This document shows, in pieces, positions 62,261-64,000 of a stretch of DNA of 64,000 nt. The notes beneath the pieces are model-generated. The model was given only the letters and a program-made list of their open reading frames with translations, had not been told where the DNA came from and searched no databases. The stretch comes from Saccharopolyspora erythraea (lineage in GTDB: Bacteria; Actinomycetota; Actinomycetes; Mycobacteriales; Pseudonocardiaceae). The position numbers and the translations under genes were made by a program. Location of the stretch: positions 4,216,001 to 4,280,000 of the forward strand of contig NZ_CP054839.1 in the NCBI RefSeq assembly GCF_018141105.1, written 5' to 3'. Every line of letters begins with the position of its first letter. Positions within the stretch are counted from its first letter, which is position 1.

Positions 62261-62707
62261 TCACGAGGCGTGAACGGCCGCGGACGGCCACCCGCCTCCG
62301 TCGGCGTAAGCCTCACCCCAGTAGAACGGGTTGAGCTCGACCAGCTTCCGCGCTGCCCACCCGCGGGAACTGGTCGGATCGACGACACCGACCTGGACCT
62401 CCGGCCCCCACAGGGCGAGCCGTTCCTGGCAGATCCCGCACGGCGCGAGGACGGCGACACCGTCACTCCCGGGACTTCCGGCAACGCACACCGAGGACGT
62501 CACCCGTCTGCCGAGCGTGTACGCCTGGCAGATCGCTCCGGTCTCCGCGCACAGCGTGGCGGACGCGTTGAGGTTGTCGAGGGCGACACTGGTCAGGATC
62601 CGGCCGTCGTCGAGGTAGACCGCCGCGGCCACGGCGTGCTCGGAGACCGGCCACCGGCGGCGCATCTGGTCGATCGCCGCGTCGACAAGACGTTCGTCGA
62701 GTTCCAC
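62261..62707 (-). CDS. Cytidine-deaminase-like / blasticidin-S-deaminase-like enzyme
   Basis: The product has 148 residues. The zinc motif is intact: Cys53-Ala-Glu55 (LCAETGAICQ) and Cys90-x2-Cys93 (APCGICQERL). It should deaminate a cytosine nucleoside, or detoxify a nucleoside antibiotic, in the cytoplasm. The GTG at 62707 is chosen by family length; upstream frame is not conserved-looking. It is downstream of the IclR gene and may be co-transcribed with it. Confidence 0.85.
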   Translation of the reverse strand: MELDERLVDAAIDQMRRRWPVSEHAVAAAVYLDDGRILTSVALDNLNASATLCAETGAICQAYTLGRRVTSSVCVAGSPGSDGVAVLAPCGICQERLALWGPEVQVGVVDPTSSRGWAARKLVELNPFYWGEAYADGGGWPSAAVHAS

Positions 62708-62778
62708 ACCCGAAGTATGCGTGTTCGGTCCAGCCGTTTTCGCGCTGACAGTTCGCACTTGTCCCGCCGTGCGGGACC

Positions 62779-63483
62779 TCAGCCCGCCGTGGTGGGCTCT
62801 CCGCCCAACGCCTCGCTGATGCGCCGGGCCGCTGACACGACGACCGGGATCGCCCGGTCGGCGAGGTCTCTGCGGTGCGTGATGATGTTGATGGCCGCGG
62901 GGCTTCCGCCCGGTGCGGGGTGGATCGGCGCAGCGATGCCCGTGGACCCCGGCACGACCTCCTCGTGCGTGACGACGTGCCCGTCGCGACGCGTCGTCGC
63001 GACGCGTTCCTGCTCGCCGTCGCGGGGGCTGCCCGCCGCGAGCAGGGCGATGCCCGCCGCGCCGCGCTCGAGCGGGTCCCGGTTGCCGATGCCGTAGGAG
63101 AAGCGCGGTCCCGAACCCGGCGGCTCGATGACCGCGACGGCCACCGCCGACCCGTTCTCCGGCACCACCAGGCACGCGGTGGCGTTCAGCTCGGCGGTCA
63201 GCTCACGCAGCACCGGCGTCGCCACGTCCAGCAGCCGCGGTCGCACCCGTTCGGCGAGGGTGAAGAAGTCCAGGCCGACCCGGTAGCGCCCCTCCTCGTC
63301 CCTGGAGACGAAGTTCTGCCTGGTCAGGGCCATCAAAAGTCGGTAGGCGACCGAGCGGTGCACGTCGAGCCGGGCCGCTACCTCGCTGGCGCCGAGCCCG
63401 CCGGGTGACTCGGCCAGCATCCGCAGGACCCGCAGTCCGCGTTCGAGGGTCTGGGACCCGTCCGGTTTCCGCTCAGCAGACAC
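62779..63483 (-). CDS. IclR-family transcriptional regulator
   Basis: The product has 234 residues. The winged helix (LERGLRVLRMLAESPGGLGA, VAARLDVHRSVAYRLLMAL) is followed by the IclR effector domain (FFTLAERVRPRLLDVATPVL). GGAG lies 5 bases before the GTG at 63483. It is divergent from the FAD hydroxylase gene, the usual place for a regulator of aromatic-compound breakdown. Confidence 0.9.
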   Translation of the reverse strand: MSAERKPDGSQTLERGLRVLRMLAESPGGLGASEVAARLDVHRSVAYRLLMALTRQNFVSRDEEGRYRVGLDFFTLAERVRPRLLDVATPVLRELTAELNATACLVVPENGSAVAVAVIEPPGSGPRFSYGIGNRDPLERGAAGIALLAAGSPRDGEQERVATTRRDGHVVTHEEVVPGSTGIAAPIHPAPGGSPAAINIITHRRDLADRAIPVVVSAARRISEALGGEPTTAG

Positions 63484-63542
63484 GTGCACTCCGGTTCGGC
63501 TCCGAGGTCTTGACACAGCCGAAACCCCGGAAAGATAGTTGG

Positions 63543-63577
63543 TGCAATCTTTGTAACAGCAGTGCTCGATAATTGCA
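63543..63577. promoter_or_regulatory. Inverted TGCAAT/ATTGCA half-sites between IclR and hydroxylase genes
   Basis: TGCAAT (63543-63548) and ATTGCA (63572-63577) are an inverted pair in an AT-rich patch of the divergent gap; a possible IclR operator, by position and symmetry only. Confidence 0.35.
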
Positions 63578-63595
63578 ACACATCGGGAGATGGTT

Positions 63596-64000
63596 GTGTA
63601 CTTCACCCCGCGCCGCTACGCGTTCACCCCGCCCCCGGAGGCCGACTCGGTCGTGGTCGTCGGCGCCGGTCCGGTGGGGCTCGCGCTCGCCCTCGGCCTG
63701 GCCCGGCGAGGCGTGCGGGTGACCGTGCTGGAGGCCGGGGACTCGGTCTGCGCCGGCAGCAGGGCGATCTGCCTGTCCCGCCATTCGCTGGAGGTTCTGG
63801 AACGGCTCGGCGTGGGGGATCGGTTCGCCGAGCTGTCCCTGCCGTGGACCTCGGGCCGCAGCTACTACCGCGACACCGAGGTCCTGTCCTTCGACATGCC
63901 GAGCGGGGCAGGCGACGTGCACCCGCCGATGGTCAACATCTCGCAGTCGGTCGCCGAACAGGTGCTGGTCGACGCGATCGAGGCGACCGACGGTTGCGAG
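63596..64000 (+). CDS. FAD-dependent aromatic hydroxylase (start only, partial)
   Basis: Only the first 135 codons are in the window. VVVVGAGPVGLALALGLARR is the FAD-binding beta-alpha-beta motif, followed by GSRAICLSRHSLEVLERLG, like phenol or 3-(3-hydroxyphenyl)propionate hydroxylases (PheA/MhpA group). It would hydroxylate an aromatic ring using NAD(P)H and oxygen. The GTG at 63596 follows GGGAG; ATG 63590 is the alternative. The divergent IclR gene probably regulates it. Confidence 0.82.
   Translation, partial: MYFTPRRYAFTPPPEADSVVVVGAGPVGLALALGLARRGVRVTVLEAGDSVCAGSRAICLSRHSLEVLERLGVGDRFAELSLPWTSGRSYYRDTEVLSFDMPSGAGDVHPPMVNISQSVAEQVLVDAIEATDGCE

Noticed and set aside
1-64000. CRISPR arrays, insertion sequences or prophage genes
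   Set aside because: I saw no regularly spaced direct repeats, transposase or integrase motifs, or phage structural genes; the HK97-like proteins are encapsulins with terpene neighbours.

Overview
The window is GC-rich (third codon positions are almost all G or C), with frequent GTG starts, stop/start overlaps, leaderless promoters and families such as Spo0M, DUF574 methyltransferase, a geosmin-synthase-like cyclase and Family 2B encapsulins. This points to a filamentous actinomycete, most likely Pseudonocardiales; Saccharopolyspora is my best guess, by inference only. I see no phage, insertion sequence or CRISPR array. Most of it looks like ordinary chromosome carrying several accessory blocks.

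Layout. 1-8.4 kb: the end of a GT87 glycosyltransferase, the glutamate synthase pair gltB-gltD, and a Spo0M-like protein. 8.5-21.3 kb: a Tat-exported beta-propeller/amidohydrolase, then acyl-CoA-type catabolic genes (thiolase, enoyl-CoA hydratase, hotdog thioesterase, metallo-beta-lactamase fold, SDR) with their LysR and TetR regulators, a class III nucleotide cyclase and a rubrerythrin-VIT1 iron transporter. 21.3-24.4 kb: an unknown gene and a DHA2-type efflux pump divergent from its TetR.

24.5-30.7 kb is the standout. It is a leftward four-gene operon encoding encapsulin shell 2, a two-domain class I terpene cyclase, encapsulin shell 1 and a polyprenyl diphosphate synthase. Both shells are Family 2B (HK97-like shell protein with an inserted cyclic-nucleotide-binding domain). 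The layout suggests a two-component protein compartment that encloses terpene synthesis.

31-39 kb: an HTH-DUF4239-secreted Pro-rich protein operon, an AraC/MFS pair, a CDF zinc-type transporter, an SRPBCC protein and an aldehyde dehydrogenase. 39-49.8 kb is a sulfur-acquisition region. It holds four tiny Cys-ending leader peptides (three unannotated-looking and very short), an SsuE-like reductase, an amino-acid-type ABC system with an FAD/NAD(P) protein, a sulfonate/taurine-type SsuABC system, a second flavoprotein and a winged-helix regulator. Several of the leaders sit directly on near-consensus promoters, so their mRNAs should be leaderless.

49.8-54.5 kb: a lipid kinase and alkyl-DHAP-synthase-like oxidase divergent from TetR-GlpD. 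54.6-64 kb: an RsbW-like ATP-binding protein, a small Gly/Cys-rich membrane protein, an MBL hydrolase, the branched-chain 2-oxoacid dehydrogenase operon with a divergent Lrp regulator, a DUF574 methyltransferase, a cytidine-deaminase-like enzyme, an IclR regulator and the start of an FAD aromatic hydroxylase cut by the window end.

Smaller structural observations include an intergenic repeat that begins exactly at TAG stop codons of three genes, strong hairpin terminators between convergent operons, and a 23-bp tandem duplication that copies both stop codons of a convergent gene pair.
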